Assembly (NCBI GenBank): GCA_036479015.1
Contig: JAZGFB010000047.1
Location: forward strand, 62,001 to 126,000
DNA: 64,000 nt
From: NVTR01 sp036479015
GTDB taxonomy: Bacteria > Pseudomonadota > Alphaproteobacteria > Rhodobacterales > Rhodobacteraceae
Direction: 5' to 3'
Position 1 is the first letter of the stretch. Every line of letters starts with the position of its first letter. Positions 1-6,732 of the stretch are shown one piece after another. The notes beneath the pieces were generated by a model. The model was not told the origin of the DNA and did no database searches. It saw only the letters and a program-made list of their open reading frames with translations. Position numbers and translations under genes: made by a program.

Positions 1-946
1 TGTTCACCTGCACCGGTTCGGGCAGCGCGTCATGGGTGTGACCCGTCAAGATCACGTCAATCCCGTTCACATCTGCCGCCAGTTTGCGATCAACATCAAA
101 GCCGTTATGCGACAGCAGCACCACACATTCCGCACCCAGCCCGCGCACCTCTGCCACCAATTCGGCCATGCGTTCCTGACGCACACCAAAGGACAGATCC
201 GGGAACATCCAACCAGGGTTGGCGATCGGCATATAGGGAAACGCCTGGCCGATAACGGCGACTTTCACGCCACCCCGTTCAAACCATTTATACGGCTCAT
301 AGGCTGGTTCATCCCATTCCGTATCAAAAATGTTGGCACCCAGAAACGGAAAGTTCAGCTCGTTTTCAACAATTTCGGTGACCCGGTCGATGCCAAGGGT
401 AAATTCCCAGTGGCTGGTCATCGCCTCAACCCCGATCAGGTTCATGATATCCACCATGTCCTGGCCTTCGGTGCGCAGTGCGGTCAGGCTGCCCTGCCAT
501 GTATCGCCGCCATCCAAAATAATCGCGTCCGGGCGGTCGGCCCGAATGGCTTTTACAACCGTGGCCGCCCGGTCCACTCCGCCAATTTTTCCATATTCAC
601 CCGCCAGCGCCGAAAAGTCGCCATTGCTCAAGGCATAGTGGCTGGGGGAACCATCATTGATGCCATATTTCCGGCGAAAATCGGCCCCGGTGACATGGGG
701 CACCAGCCCCTTTTGCGCACCAACACCCAGGTTGATCTCTGGCTCTCGGAAATACAGCGGCTGGGTTTGGGCATGCATATCAGTGATATGGATCAGCGAC
801 AGGTTGCCATAGGTATCAAATTCCAACAATTGATCCTGGGTCAGCGCCTGTTGCGCCGCAAGACGCGCCCAATTACCAAAACCAGATCCACCGACAATGG
901 CAGCAGCAGCCATTGAAGTTTGCAATATGTCGCGGCGTGTCAGCAT
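1..946 (-). CDS. soxB: SoxB thiosulfohydrolase, N-terminal part (cut by window start)
   Basis: SoxB is the periplasmic dimanganese hydrolase that releases sulfate from the sulfonated cysteine on SoxY. About 315 N-terminal residues of a protein normally near 560 are present; the rest lies before base 1. The start at 946 (ATG preceded by AGGGATG) gives a twin-arginine export signal (MLTRRDIL) followed by an alanine-rich hydrophobic stretch, as expected for a Tat-exported cofactor protein. Near the cut edge the protein reads NGIDVILTGHTHDA, the GHTH metal-binding motif of the 5'-nucleotidase/metallophosphatase fold. It follows soxA on the same strand but is separated from it by a terminator-like hairpin. 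The long open frame on the opposite strand is a shadow. Confidence 0.95.
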   Translation of the reverse strand, partial: MLTRRDILQTSMAAAAIVGGSGFGNWARLAAQQALTQDQLLEFDTYGNLSLIHITDMHAQTQPLYFREPEINLGVGAQKGLVPHVTGADFRRKYGINDGSPSHYALSNGDFSALAGEYGKIGGVDRAATVVKAIRADRPDAIILDGGDTWQGSLTALRTEGQDMVDIMNLIGVEAMTSHWEFTLGIDRVTEIVENELNFPFLGANIFDTEWDEPAYEPYKWFERGGVKVAVIGQAFPYMPIANPGWMFPDLSFGVRQERMAELVAEVRGLGAECVVLLSHNGFDVDRKLAADVNGIDVILTGHTHDALPEPVQVN

Positions 947-969
947 GGGGACATCCCTATTTGATCAAA

Positions 970-1005
970 TAAAAAGCCCCCCCCCGACAATCGCGGAGGG
1001 GGGCC
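970..1005 (-). terminator. Intrinsic terminator/attenuator between soxA and soxB
   Basis: Read on the minus strand this is a GC stem of about 10 bp (arm GCCCCCCTCC at 1004-995, partner arm at 985-976, with one G-T pair) closed by a 9-nt loop and followed at once by a run of five T. This is the classic form of a rho-independent terminator. It lies after the soxA stop and before the soxB start, both on this strand, so it probably lowers rather than abolishes soxB expression. Confidence 0.75.
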
Positions 1006-1027
1006 AATGTCATAACTTCAGGCCGCC

Positions 1028-1867
1028 TTAGTTGCGGACGGAAGGCGATTCAATTGACAGTCCCTCACCGCGAGACGCCAGATAGAATTCCAGTGCTTTG
1101 AATTCATCCGAACCTTCTTTGTAGGGCGTAGCGCGGACGTTTTTCATGCACCCCTTAAAGCGGGCATGGGTTGAATTCAGCTTAGAGTTCTTCAAGCGGT
1201 AGGTGGGGAAACCATTGATCTGACCCTGTGACAGGTGATCAGCCCGGATCATATTGCCATAGTTGTCTTCGTGGCAATTAGAACAGGACAGATCCAACTG
1301 CCCCACACGGGTGTAATAGATTTCCTTGCCACGGTCCCAAAAAGACTGGGCCCCATCAGCGGTGATATCAACTGCCACCGGCATGCCACGCGATTGTAAG
1401 CTGATCAAAGCTGTCACCGACGTCATCTGTGTGCCAGACCATTTCCAAGGCTCAGCGCCCATCTTTTCAACACGCATGGCGTTGATGATTTCTTCCATGG
1501 TTTGCAATTCGCCATCAACAATGCGGGGCATCTGCGCCCGCAAACCGGCAAATTCGGCCACATCAGAATGGCAACTGGAACATGATTTGCCTTCGCTGCC
1601 ATCAACGGCATTGAAAAGGTCGATGCCCTTATCAACAAACACCATGCCCGGATTGTCAAAATCATCCAGTTGCAGCGCCTGGGTTTCATTGGCCCGGAAT
1701 ACCCAGCCCGAAAAAACCTCTGACAGGTTTTCCGCGTGTGCCGGTGCTGTCGCCTGGGTGACAAATGTCTGCCCCTCAACCGAAAGCACTGAATCTTCGC
1801 CAGCAGACAATGCGGTCGCCGAAACCGCAAGTGCTGCTGCTGTTGTGAATAGTGACTTCATTATCAT
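1028..1867 (-). CDS. soxA: SoxA, diheme L-cysteine S-thiosulfotransferase subunit
   Basis: Catalytic subunit of the periplasmic cytochrome SoxAX, which oxidatively joins thiosulfate to the SoxY carrier cysteine. The 279-residue product has a Sec signal peptide (hydrophobic residues about 7-22) and two c-type heme sites, CSSCH (96-100) and CSNCH (195-199), so it is the diheme form. Cys240 in RFKGCMKN matches the position of the conserved cysteine (persulfide) heme ligand of SoxA. GGAGG lies 8 nt before the chosen ATG at 1867; a second in-frame ATG two codons on is also possible. It follows soxZ in the soxXYZAB order. Confidence 0.96.
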   Translation of the reverse strand: MIMKSLFTTAAALAVSATALSAGEDSVLSVEGQTFVTQATAPAHAENLSEVFSGWVFRANETQALQLDDFDNPGMVFVDKGIDLFNAVDGSEGKSCSSCHSDVAEFAGLRAQMPRIVDGELQTMEEIINAMRVEKMGAEPWKWSGTQMTSVTALISLQSRGMPVAVDITADGAQSFWDRGKEIYYTRVGQLDLSCSNCHEDNYGNMIRADHLSQGQINGFPTYRLKNSKLNSTHARFKGCMKNVRATPYKEGSDEFKALEFYLASRGEGLSIESPSVRN

Positions 1868-1912
1868 TCGGCTATCCTCCCTGGATCTTGATATTATCGT
1901 CTGCGTTTGCGC

Positions 1913-2242
1913 TTATCCGATAGCGATGCTTTTGGTGGTCTCATAAACGTCACCATCATCATCATACCAAGTGAATTTAAAATCGCCTGCTTCAGGCACT
2001 GTCGCATCGAACTGAAAGAACGGGTTTGTAGAAACCGCTGGTTCGACTGTTATATCAATGACATTTTCGCCATTAAAATCACAGGTGAAACGATTGATGA
2101 TCGAGCGCGGGATGGTGTTACCATCACTGTCTTTACGCTGACCGCTTTCCATTTTGTGACTGATCAATGTTTTGATCGTTATCACGCCCCCGGCTGCTGC
2201 CGTTTTGGGAACTTTAACGCGTGGTTTTACACCAGATGCCAT
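1913..2242 (-). CDS. soxZ: SoxZ, carrier-complex subunit
   Basis: SoxZ is the Ig-like partner of SoxY; the SoxYZ heterodimer carries sulfur intermediates through the periplasmic Sox cycle. The protein is 109 residues, the usual SoxZ length, with no signal peptide; SoxZ is known to be co-exported with Tat-dependent SoxY. The sequence is rich in beta-strand segments (PRVKVPKTAAAGGVITIKTL, then a FKFTWYDDDGDVY end typical of the family). GGAGAAG precedes the ATG. It sits 15 bp after soxY and before soxA. Confidence 0.95.
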   Translation of the reverse strand: MASGVKPRVKVPKTAAAGGVITIKTLISHKMESGQRKDSDGNTIPRSIINRFTCDFNGENVIDITVEPAVSTNPFFQFDATVPEAGDFKFTWYDDDGDVYETTKSIAIG

Positions 2243-2257
2243 GTGTCTTCTCCTAAG

Positions 2258-2677
2258 TTAGCCGCCGCAGCCGCCAATTGTTACTTTTACGGTTTGCGAT
2301 GCCTGGACATAGCTGCCATCGGCCATTTTGGCGATTGCAAGCACATCCTGCGTACCTGACAGTCGAATGCGCGTTGATGCTGCCTGTGATCCAGCCAGTG
2401 GGCCGAAGTTAAAGGTTGCAACTGCCGGTGTTGGGTTCTTGGTGGCAACAACCAGAATAGCAACCGCACCAGGTGCATCTACTGAAACCGGAACAGTGTT
2501 ACCATTTTCTGCAATCTCTGGTGCCGTAAGTGTTACCCCACCATCACCAACAGTTGCGCCGCCTGTAAATGCTGCAACAACTTCTTCAGATGTTGCGGCC
2601 ATGGCCTTGTACGGCAGGAAAGATGCAGCTGTGGCACCCAATCCGAGCGCCAAAGCATCCCGTCGTGTTAATTTCAT
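2258..2677 (-). CDS. soxY: SoxY, sulfur-carrier protein with C-terminal GGCGG
   Basis: SoxY holds the sulfur substrate covalently on a cysteine at the end of a flexible C-terminal arm. The product (139 residues) ends in TIGGCGG, the diagnostic carrier motif whose single cysteine is the attachment site. The N-terminus MKLTRRDALALGLGATAASF is a twin-arginine signal. Mature length is about 110 residues, normal for the family. It is followed closely by soxZ and preceded by soxX, so the three are probably co-transcribed. Confidence 0.96.
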   Translation of the reverse strand: MKLTRRDALALGLGATAASFLPYKAMAATSEEVVAAFTGGATVGDGGVTLTAPEIAENGNTVPVSVDAPGAVAILVVATKNPTPAVATFNFGPLAGSQAASTRIRLSGTQDVLAIAKMADGSYVQASQTVKVTIGGCGG

Positions 2678-2705
2678 TTCTCTCTCCTCAGTTTTTGGTG
2701 TGCAA

Positions 2706-3155
2706 TCACTCTGTCAGTGTTTGCAGATAGGCCAAGACATCTTCGATTTCCTGAGCGGACAGGATCGTCTTGCCTTCAAATTTTTCTTGATTACGGCTGA
2801 AACCTGATGTCCGGTAAAACGCCGGCATAATCGTATCTTCAAAGGTTTCCTTTGAATTGGTCAGCAGACCGCGCAATTCAGCTTCGGTCCATCTTTCGCC
2901 TGCACCGTCCAGGCTTGGCCCAACTTCACCATGGAACAACTGATCACTTTGATCAGAATTCGCATGACACGCGAGACAATTACCTTTCTTGCGACTGGCA
3001 AAGACTTTGCGGCCATTGGCAGCATCCCCTGCTACACCAGTCAATGAATCTGTGACCGCACCATCGGTGAACGACACATCCATAGCTGCGGTTTCTGCGA
3101 ATGCCGCCCCGGTTGTAAGCACCAAGGCCGCTAGCGTTTTCATTGTACGCTTCAT
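2706..3155 (-). CDS. soxX: SoxX, monoheme c-type cytochrome
   Basis: SoxX is the electron-accepting subunit of SoxAX and passes electrons from sulfur conjugation to small cytochromes. The 149-residue precursor has a Sec signal (cleavage near AFA-ETAAM, about residue 20) and one heme motif, CLACH (60-64). The C-terminal half contains a candidate methionine ligand region (TIMPAFYR). It is the first gene of the soxXYZAB run; the 119-bp gap upstream carries a palindromic site that fits the SoxR operator. Confidence 0.95.
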   Translation of the reverse strand: MKRTMKTLAALVLTTGAAFAETAAMDVSFTDGAVTDSLTGVAGDAANGRKVFASRKKGNCLACHANSDQSDQLFHGEVGPSLDGAGERWTEAELRGLLTNSKETFEDTIMPAFYRTSGFSRNQEKFEGKTILSAQEIEDVLAYLQTLTE

Positions 3156-3222
3156 GTTTCCTCCCTAAAGAACCATTTTTCTTTTTACGTTAGCGGACCA
3201 AACCGCATTTAGGCAACTATAA

Positions 3223-3238
3223 ATTCATATTTGTGAAT
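3223..3238. promoter_or_regulatory. Putative SoxR operator upstream of soxX
   Basis: ATTCATATTTGTGAAT is an inverted repeat (ATTCA / TGAAT, 6-nt spacer) in the only sizeable gap inside the minus-strand sox run, between soxW and soxX. Related sequences sit before soxS/soxV and before soxR. In other sox loci the ArsR-family repressor SoxR is known to bind the soxS-soxV and soxW-soxX gaps. Binding here is inferred from position and similarity only. Confidence 0.6.
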
Positions 3239-3274
3239 AAAAATTTCATTTTTCCAATTCCCGTCGCAATTATA

Positions 3275-3853
3275 TTAGTCCGTATCGCCGTTGTTTCGCT
3301 CAGAAATCCGGCGGGCATGGTAACGTTGAAAATCTTCTTCCGATTGATCAGCATAGCGCCCTTCGTTAACCCAAGTGAACAGATCAAGCGTCGTACCCTT
3401 GCCAAACGCACCCGGCAACATGGCCACCGATTCTGCCATTGCAGATCGCTCGCCAGTGGTTTCTTCCGGCAGAAACATAATCGTCGGCGTAAACAAAATA
3501 CCCCATTTGCGCGCGATCTTACTTTCAATCCGAACGTCGCCATCAAAATCGGTGACATCCTCAGAGCCATGCAAATTCAGCTGCACAACAAAAAAGTTTT
3601 CCTCAATGTAGTCCGAAACTTCCGGGTCCGAAAAAACCTCGGCATGCATCTTGACACAGTAGACACAGCCCCGCTGTTCAAAAAACAACACCAGGCGTTT
3701 GCCCTCTGCGGTCGCTTCAGCCAGGTCTTCGTTCAGATCCTTGAACGTGTCACGCATCCAATCCTGCTTGTGCAAACCGTCATCACCAATCTCCTGCCCC
3801 GCGACGGGCAATACCAAAAATATTGCGGCCAAAAATCCAAATACAAAACGCAT
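3275..3853 (-). CDS. soxW: SoxW, periplasmic thioredoxin
   Basis: Thioredoxin-fold protein of the sox locus, thought to receive electrons from the membrane protein SoxV and to keep the SoxYZ carrier reduced. The 192-residue product has a signal peptide (hydrophobic residues 3-17) and a redox pair C63-V-Y-C66 in QRGCVYCVKMH; the next cis-Pro region (LFTPTIMFLPE) also fits the fold. It follows soxV by 12 bp, so the two are translationally close. The long open frame on the opposite strand across this gene and soxV has no family features and is a shadow. Confidence 0.93.
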   Translation of the reverse strand: MRFVFGFLAAIFLVLPVAGQEIGDDGLHKQDWMRDTFKDLNEDLAEATAEGKRLVLFFEQRGCVYCVKMHAEVFSDPEVSDYIEENFFVVQLNLHGSEDVTDFDGDVRIESKIARKWGILFTPTIMFLPEETTGERSAMAESVAMLPGAFGKGTTLDLFTWVNEGRYADQSEEDFQRYHARRISERNNGDTD

Positions 3854-3865
3854 GCCAAATACTCC

Positions 3866-4606
3866 CTATCCAAATTGGCTAAACACCGGAAAAGTCTCCA
3901 ACAACCAAAACCCAATATAATTCACTGTCTCAGTCGCAATCAGAATGCCAAATACAATCAAAAGAACACCCATGATTTTTTCAATTTTACCCAGGTGGCG
4001 GCGAAACTTGGCCATAAATTTCATGAACGGGCCAATGAAAAAAGCCGCCAAGATGAATGGCGCTGTCATGCCAAAGCCATAGACGAACAGCAACCACGCC
4101 CCCTGGGCTGCACTTTCCTGCCCCGCCGCCGCAAACAATATTGCTGCCAGTACCGGGCCAACACAGGGTGTCCAGCCAAAGGCGAACGCCAACCCAATAA
4201 CATAGGCACCTGCAAAACTCAGGTTTGAAGTTTTGCCACTATCGATGCTGACCTGACGGTACAGCAGTCCAATTTTCAGAACCCCCAAAAAATGCAAGCC
4301 CATCAAAATGATAATAGCCGCCGCAACCCAACGCAAAACGTCGAACCATTCACGAACCAGCTGCCCAAAGGCCGACGCCCCTGCCCCAAGCCCCATAAAA
4401 ATGGTGATGACCCCGGCCGAGAAAAACACCGCCGAAATCACAGCACGGCGGCGCACAACCGGGCTTATTTCAGCGTCCGCAGTGATCTGGTTCATACTGA
4501 CACCAGCCAGGTAACTTAAGTAAAACGGTACCATTGGCAACACACAGGGCGTTAGAAATGATAACAGGCCAGCAATAAGCGCGCCAAGGGTGGAAAAATC
4601 AAACAT
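3866..4606 (-). CDS. soxV: SoxV, CcdA-family thiol-disulfide transport protein
   Basis: Inner-membrane protein that carries reducing equivalents from cytoplasmic thioredoxin to periplasmic SoxW. It is all hydrophobic segments (about six) with the CcdA/DsbD hallmark LLSFLTPCVLPMVPFYLSYL at the N-terminus and a second conserved cysteine in FGWTPCVGPVL, the pair that forms the redox centre. Two ATGs are possible, 4615 and 4606; AAGGA lies 9 nt before the ATG at 4606 but abuts the one at 4615, so 4606 is preferred (246 residues). Divergent from soxS. Confidence 0.94.
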   Translation of the reverse strand: MFDFSTLGALIAGLLSFLTPCVLPMVPFYLSYLAGVSMNQITADAEISPVVRRRAVISAVFFSAGVITIFMGLGAGASAFGQLVREWFDVLRWVAAAIIILMGLHFLGVLKIGLLYRQVSIDSGKTSNLSFAGAYVIGLAFAFGWTPCVGPVLAAILFAAAGQESAAQGAWLLFVYGFGMTAPFILAAFFIGPFMKFMAKFRRHLGKIEKIMGVLLIVFGILIATETVNYIGFWLLETFPVFSQFG

Positions 4607-4626
4607 GACAGGCATTCCTTGATCTA

Positions 4627-4659
4627 TTCACACATTCATTTATATTGCGATTTGTGGAA
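4627..4659. promoter_or_regulatory. Putative SoxR operator in the soxV-soxS divergent gap
   Basis: The 71-bp gap between soxV and soxS holds ACATTCATTTATAT (4632-4645) inside a looser inverted repeat, TTCACACATT at the left and ATTTGTGGAA at the right. The core matches the site upstream of soxR (ACATTCATATAAAT) and resembles the soxX palindrome. It could control both directions. Confidence 0.5.
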
Positions 4660-4677
4660 CCGTCAATCGAGTCATCA

Positions 4678-5040
4678 ATGTTACGCACAATGATCATCGC
4701 CGCAGTTGCATCCCTTCTTGCCCTGCCAGCTCTTGCCGCTGAACTAATTATGGTTGAACAGCACGGCTGCTACTATTGCGAATTGTGGGATGAGCAGATT
4801 TCGGAAATATACCCGAAAACCGCCGAGGGCGCTCTGGCACCTTTGCGCCGCATCGACATCCACCAGGACACTCCGTCCGACCTGAATTTTTCAACCACCC
4901 TACATTTCACACCAACATTTGTACTGGTGGAAGACGGCCAGGAACTGGCCCGCATAGAGGGCTACCCGGGCGAAGAGTTTTTTTGGTGGTTACTCAGCGA
5001 AATGATGCGCGAAAAACTGGGATTTGAGGGGCAGTCATGA
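4678..5040 (+). CDS. soxS: SoxS, periplasmic thioredoxin-like protein
   Basis: Small thioredoxin-fold protein encoded next to soxR; in Paracoccus the SoxS protein is reported to reactivate SoxYZ. The start at 4678 gives a 120-residue precursor with a signal peptide ending near ALAA and a redox motif C31-Y-Y-C34 in EQHGCYYCELWDEQ. A cis-proline segment (HFTPTFVLVEDG) and a C-terminal helix complete the fold. An upstream in-frame ATG at 4645 would put charged residues before the signal peptide and is less likely. First gene of the plus-strand soxSRT group. Confidence 0.88.
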   Translation: MLRTMIIAAVASLLALPALAAELIMVEQHGCYYCELWDEQISEIYPKTAEGALAPLRRIDIHQDTPSDLNFSTTLHFTPTFVLVEDGQELARIEGYPGEEFFWWLLSEMMREKLGFEGQS

Positions 5041-5050
5041 TGATGATTTC

Positions 5051-5064
5051 ACATTCATATAAAT
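5051..5064. promoter_or_regulatory. Putative SoxR operator upstream of soxR
   Basis: ACATTCATATAAAT lies in the 79-bp gap between soxS and soxR and matches 12 of 14 positions of the site found in the soxV-soxS gap. It suggests that soxR (and soxT) can be autoregulated separately from soxS. Evidence is sequence similarity only. Confidence 0.5.
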
Positions 5065-5119
5065 TACCGTTATTGGAAGTCAAAATGCGTTTCAGTATTT
5101 TAGTGCAAGGGGTTTGAAC

Positions 5120-5470
5120 ATGGGATTACCAATGCTTGATGGCGACATATCTGACGAAGATATGGAAAAAATGATGACAAGCGCCTGTGATGCATCAAAC
5201 ATGCTTAAGGCGCTCAGCCACGAAGGCCGCTTGATGATCCTGTGCCACCTGGTGACGGGCGAAAAAACCGTGACCGAATTGGAAGAACTGCTTTCAGCCC
5301 GCCAGGCCGCAGTATCCCAACAGCTGGCCCGTTTGCGCCTGGAAGGTCTGGTCAAACCCAGACGTGACGGCAAGGCGATCTATTATTCCTTGACGGATGA
5401 CCGACCAAAACAAATACTAGAAGTGATCTACGATCTGTTTTGCACGGTCAAAGCGTCCGGCAAGACCTGA
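5120..5470 (+). CDS. soxR: SoxR, ArsR-family repressor of sox genes
   Basis: Winged-helix repressor of the ArsR/SmtB family, known in other sox loci to repress until sulfur compounds modify its cysteines. The 116-residue protein carries the HTH segment LLSARQAAVSQQLARLRLEG (58-77) and a beta-wing (PRRDGKAIYYSL). Cysteines are at 23, 42 and 108; C42 and C108 correspond closely to the reactive pair of the persulfide sensors SqrR/BigR (C41/C107 in SqrR). ATG at 5120 is preferred because AAGGGG ends 7 nt upstream; an in-frame TTG at 5114 is the alternative. Confidence 0.93.
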   Translation: MGLPMLDGDISDEDMEKMMTSACDASNMLKALSHEGRLMILCHLVTGEKTVTELEELLSARQAAVSQQLARLRLEGLVKPRRDGKAIYYSLTDDRPKQILEVIYDLFCTVKASGKT

Positions 5471-5501
5471 TCTGACAATTCAGTATCGGTTTGGGGGCAA
5501 C

Positions 5502-6560
5502 ATGTTCGATACTATCGCCGACACCACGATTGCCGCACTTATAGGCCTGTTTGGCGGCATGCTCATTGGCATTGCGTCCAGAATGGGCCGTTTTTGCACA
5601 CTTGGGGCAATAGAAGACATGCTGTACCAGCACAACACGGTGCGCATGCGCATGTGGCTGGTCGGCATCGGCACCGCGATTATTGGAACATTCTCCCTAA
5701 TGACGCTTGGGCTGCTGGACGCGCAAAACACAGTTTACCTGTCCTTTGGCTGGAACCCAATTTCTACCATTCTTGGCGGGTTGTTATTTGGCTATGGCAT
5801 GGCCCTGGTCGGCACCTGCGGCTTTGGCGCTCTGTCGCGACTTGGGGGCGGTGATCTGCGCAGCTTTGTCATTGTGCTGGTCATGGGCATTGCCGCCTAT
5901 ATCACCCTGTCAGGCCCACTGGCGCAGTTGCGGGTCACGCTATTGCCAATACCGGTGGCCGACGGGCCGGTGCCGCCGGGCATTGCCCATCTACTAGGAA
6001 ATATGACCGGGCTGTCGCCCCACGCTATTGGCCTGGCCATTGGTGCCATGATCTTGGCCGGGGCGTTGGCTTCAAGAAAATTCATTGCCCGCCCAAAAGA
6101 AGTATTCTGGGGCGCCGTTGTCGGGCTGGCCGTGATCAGCGGCTGGGCCGGAACCCAATGGATCAGGGCCAATGGATTTTCGGCACTTCCCATTGAAAGC
6201 CACACGTTTTCAGCACCCCTGGGCGACACCATCATCTACACCATGACCTCATCAGGTAATTCCATTAATTTTGGCGTCGGCTCGGTCATTGGCGTGGTTT
6301 TTGGCGCATTCTTGGCGACACTGTTCAAGAAAGAATTCCGCTGGGAGGCCTGCGAAGACCACCGCGAATTGCGCCGTCAAATAGCAGGTGCCACCTTTAT
6401 GGGGGTTGGCGCAGTACTGGCCTTTGGCTGCACCATCGGTCAGGGAATTTCGGCCTTTTCTGTGCTGGCATACGGCGCACCGGTGGCATTAATAAGCATC
6501 ATCGCAGGGGCTGCATTCGGTCTGCATCAGCTGATCATTGGCTTTAGCCGGGTGGCATAG
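5502..6560 (+). CDS. soxT: SoxT-like YeeE/YedE sulfur-compound transporter
   Basis: Multi-span inner-membrane protein of the YeeE/YedE (thiosulfate transporter TsuA) family, 352 residues with roughly nine to ten hydrophobic segments. Three cysteines known to line the substrate path in the family are visible: GRFCTLGA (C32), GTCGFGALSR (C106) and FGCTIGQG near residue 315. Position directly after soxR matches soxT of other alphaproteobacterial sox clusters. Probable role is uptake of thiosulfate or another sulfur species, perhaps for signalling to SoxR; the exact substrate is not shown by sequence. GGGGG precedes the ATG. Confidence 0.88.
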   Translation: MFDTIADTTIAALIGLFGGMLIGIASRMGRFCTLGAIEDMLYQHNTVRMRMWLVGIGTAIIGTFSLMTLGLLDAQNTVYLSFGWNPISTILGGLLFGYGMALVGTCGFGALSRLGGGDLRSFVIVLVMGIAAYITLSGPLAQLRVTLLPIPVADGPVPPGIAHLLGNMTGLSPHAIGLAIGAMILAGALASRKFIARPKEVFWGAVVGLAVISGWAGTQWIRANGFSALPIESHTFSAPLGDTIIYTMTSSGNSINFGVGSVIGVVFGAFLATLFKKEFRWEACEDHRELRRQIAGATFMGVGAVLAFGCTIGQGISAFSVLAYGAPVALISIIAGAAFGLHQLIIGFSRVA

Positions 6561-6649
6561 CTATTAGGGTCAAGACCCGTAATTTTGGCGGCCACGCCGG
6601 GCTAAAAACATGACTGCAGATGTAATCCCACTTAATATCATTGTTTCAT

Positions 6650-6716
6650 AAATATTCCCGCCGGAGGCATCTGATTTTTCGCAGAAAAATCACCCCTGCG
6701 ACGCGCAAAGCGCGAC
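6650..6716. repeat. Dispersed palindromic intergenic repeat, copy 1
   Basis: Begins with AAATATTCCCGCCGGAGGC, then a perfect 8-bp hairpin GATTTTTC-GCA-GAAAAATC (6673-6691), then a second hairpin CGCGC-AAA-GCGCG (6702-6714). Copy 2 at 28354 has the same order and near-identical first hairpin; partial copies lie at 15318, 42742, 46080 and 48484. It sits between the convergent ends of soxT and the DMGDH-like gene. Confidence 0.75.
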
Positions 6717-6732
6717 ACAAAAAAACCACCTG

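Noticed and set aside
32..916. 294-codon plus-strand frame opposite soxB
   Set aside because: Runs antisense to the clear soxB metallophosphatase sequence; no ribosome site or family features.
3233..4228. 331-codon plus-strand frame opposite soxW and soxV
   Set aside because: Antisense to two well-supported sox genes; composition is that of a shadow frame.
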